Assembly: GCA_021442505.1 (NCBI GenBank) | Contig: JABUTC010000032.1 | Span: 6,030-12,170, forward strand | Origin: Mogibacterium sp. | Lineage (GTDB): Bacteria; Bacillota; Clostridia; Peptostreptococcales; Anaerovoracaceae | Direction of reading: 5' to 3' | Length of the DNA stretch: 6,141 bases | Shown here: positions 5,761-6,141 of the stretch, piece after piece | Numbering within the stretch: position 1 is the first letter of the stretch | Layout: each line of letters starts with the position of its first letter | Program-made: the position numbers and the translations under genes | Notes under the pieces: model-generated | The model's input: the letters and a program-made list of their open reading frames with translations, nothing else | The model's database searches: none | What the model was told of the DNA's origin: nothing

Positions 5761-6141
5761 CTACAGTCCCTTCGCTATTTCACTGATCCTCCGCAGCCGG
5801 TTGTTCACGCCGGATTTCGAAAGCGGCGGATCCATCATTCGCCCCAGCTCCTCGATGCCGATGTCCGGATTTTCCACGCGCATAATCGCTACCTCCTTCA
5901 GCTTTGCGGACAGATAATCCAGCCCCCGGGCCGAAGCAATCTTATTGATATCGGCAATCTGCCGTTCCGCAGCCGCCAGTGCCTTGTCCATGTTCACAAG
6001 GTCCAGCTGCTCTATCTTCCTGGCCTTCGTCACGGAATCCTTCCTGATAATCGCCTCCTGATAATTGAAATACTGCTGGCTGGCACCCATAATGGCCAGC
6101 ACGTCCGCAATCTGCTCCCGGGCCTTCAGGTAAACGCCGTA
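5761..6141 (-). CDS. whiA: WhiA-family DNA-binding regulator, C-terminal part
   Basis: The last 126 residues of a WhiA protein; the 5' part lies beyond the right edge. WhiA joins a LAGLIDADG-like N-terminal domain (not visible) to a C-terminal helix-turn-helix. It controls sporulation in Streptomyces and affects cell division and chromosome segregation in Bacillus. Visible family features are YLKAREQIADVLAIMGA near the left of the fragment and, at the end, NPDIGIEELGRMM and SKSGVNNRLRRISEIA, the helix-turn-helix region (about the last 33 residues). The frame is open to base 6141, so the GTG at 6102 is an internal valine codon and not the start. The stop is TAG, three bases before the rlmD ATG, so the two genes are almost certainly co-transcribed. 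Confidence 0.93.
   Translation of the reverse strand, partial: YGVYLKAREQIADVLAIMGASQQYFNYQEAIIRKDSVTKARKIEQLDLVNMDKALAAAERQIADINKIASARGLDYLSAKLKEVAIMRVENPDIGIEELGRMMDPPLSKSGVNNRLRRISEIAKGL

Overview
The window looks like chromosomal DNA from a Gram-positive anaerobe of the Bacillota, most likely class Clostridia. The best evidence is the right end, where the 3' part of a WhiA-type regulator gene lies three bases before an RlmD-type 23S rRNA uracil-5-methyltransferase gene. WhiA is a Gram-positive family, and the strong GGAGG ribosome binding sites fit too. All supported genes lie on the minus strand, so transcription runs from high to low coordinates.

Layout, left to right. (1) Bases 1 to about 2021 hold most of an IS21-family insertion sequence: istB (cut by the left edge), istA (complete), and the upstream end of the element with two exact 16-bp repeats. 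(2) About 2022-2505 has no convincing gene. It contains a short AT-rich palindrome, a strong hairpin that could terminate leftward transcription, and a GC-rich stretch that may be the 3' tail of a lost gene. (3) 2506-2766 is a small three-helix membrane protein of the DUF1294 family, with a hairpin in its upstream region. (4) 3006-3833 is an AT-rich gene for a single-pass, membrane-anchored trypsin/HtrA-like serine protease with a full His-Asp-Ser triad and no PDZ domain. (5) 3834-4233 is non-coding and unusually rich in short repeats, with five copies of ATCTAA/TTAGAT, and ends in a clear intrinsic terminator. (6) 4234-5757 is the rlmD-like gene and 5761-6141 is the end of whiA.

whiA and rlmD form a tight housekeeping pair with GC-rich codons, closed by the terminator at 4210-4230. 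Everything to its left looks like accessory DNA: it changes to AT-rich composition, has loosely spaced single genes, repeat-rich gaps, a possible gene remnant and an IS element. I see no evidence that the protease, the DUF1294 protein and the IS work together. I found no CRISPR array, RNA gene, or obvious new multi-gene system. The least explained structures are the ATCTAA repeat cluster at 3951-4191 and the hairpin-bearing Cys-rich insert in the RlmD-like protein.
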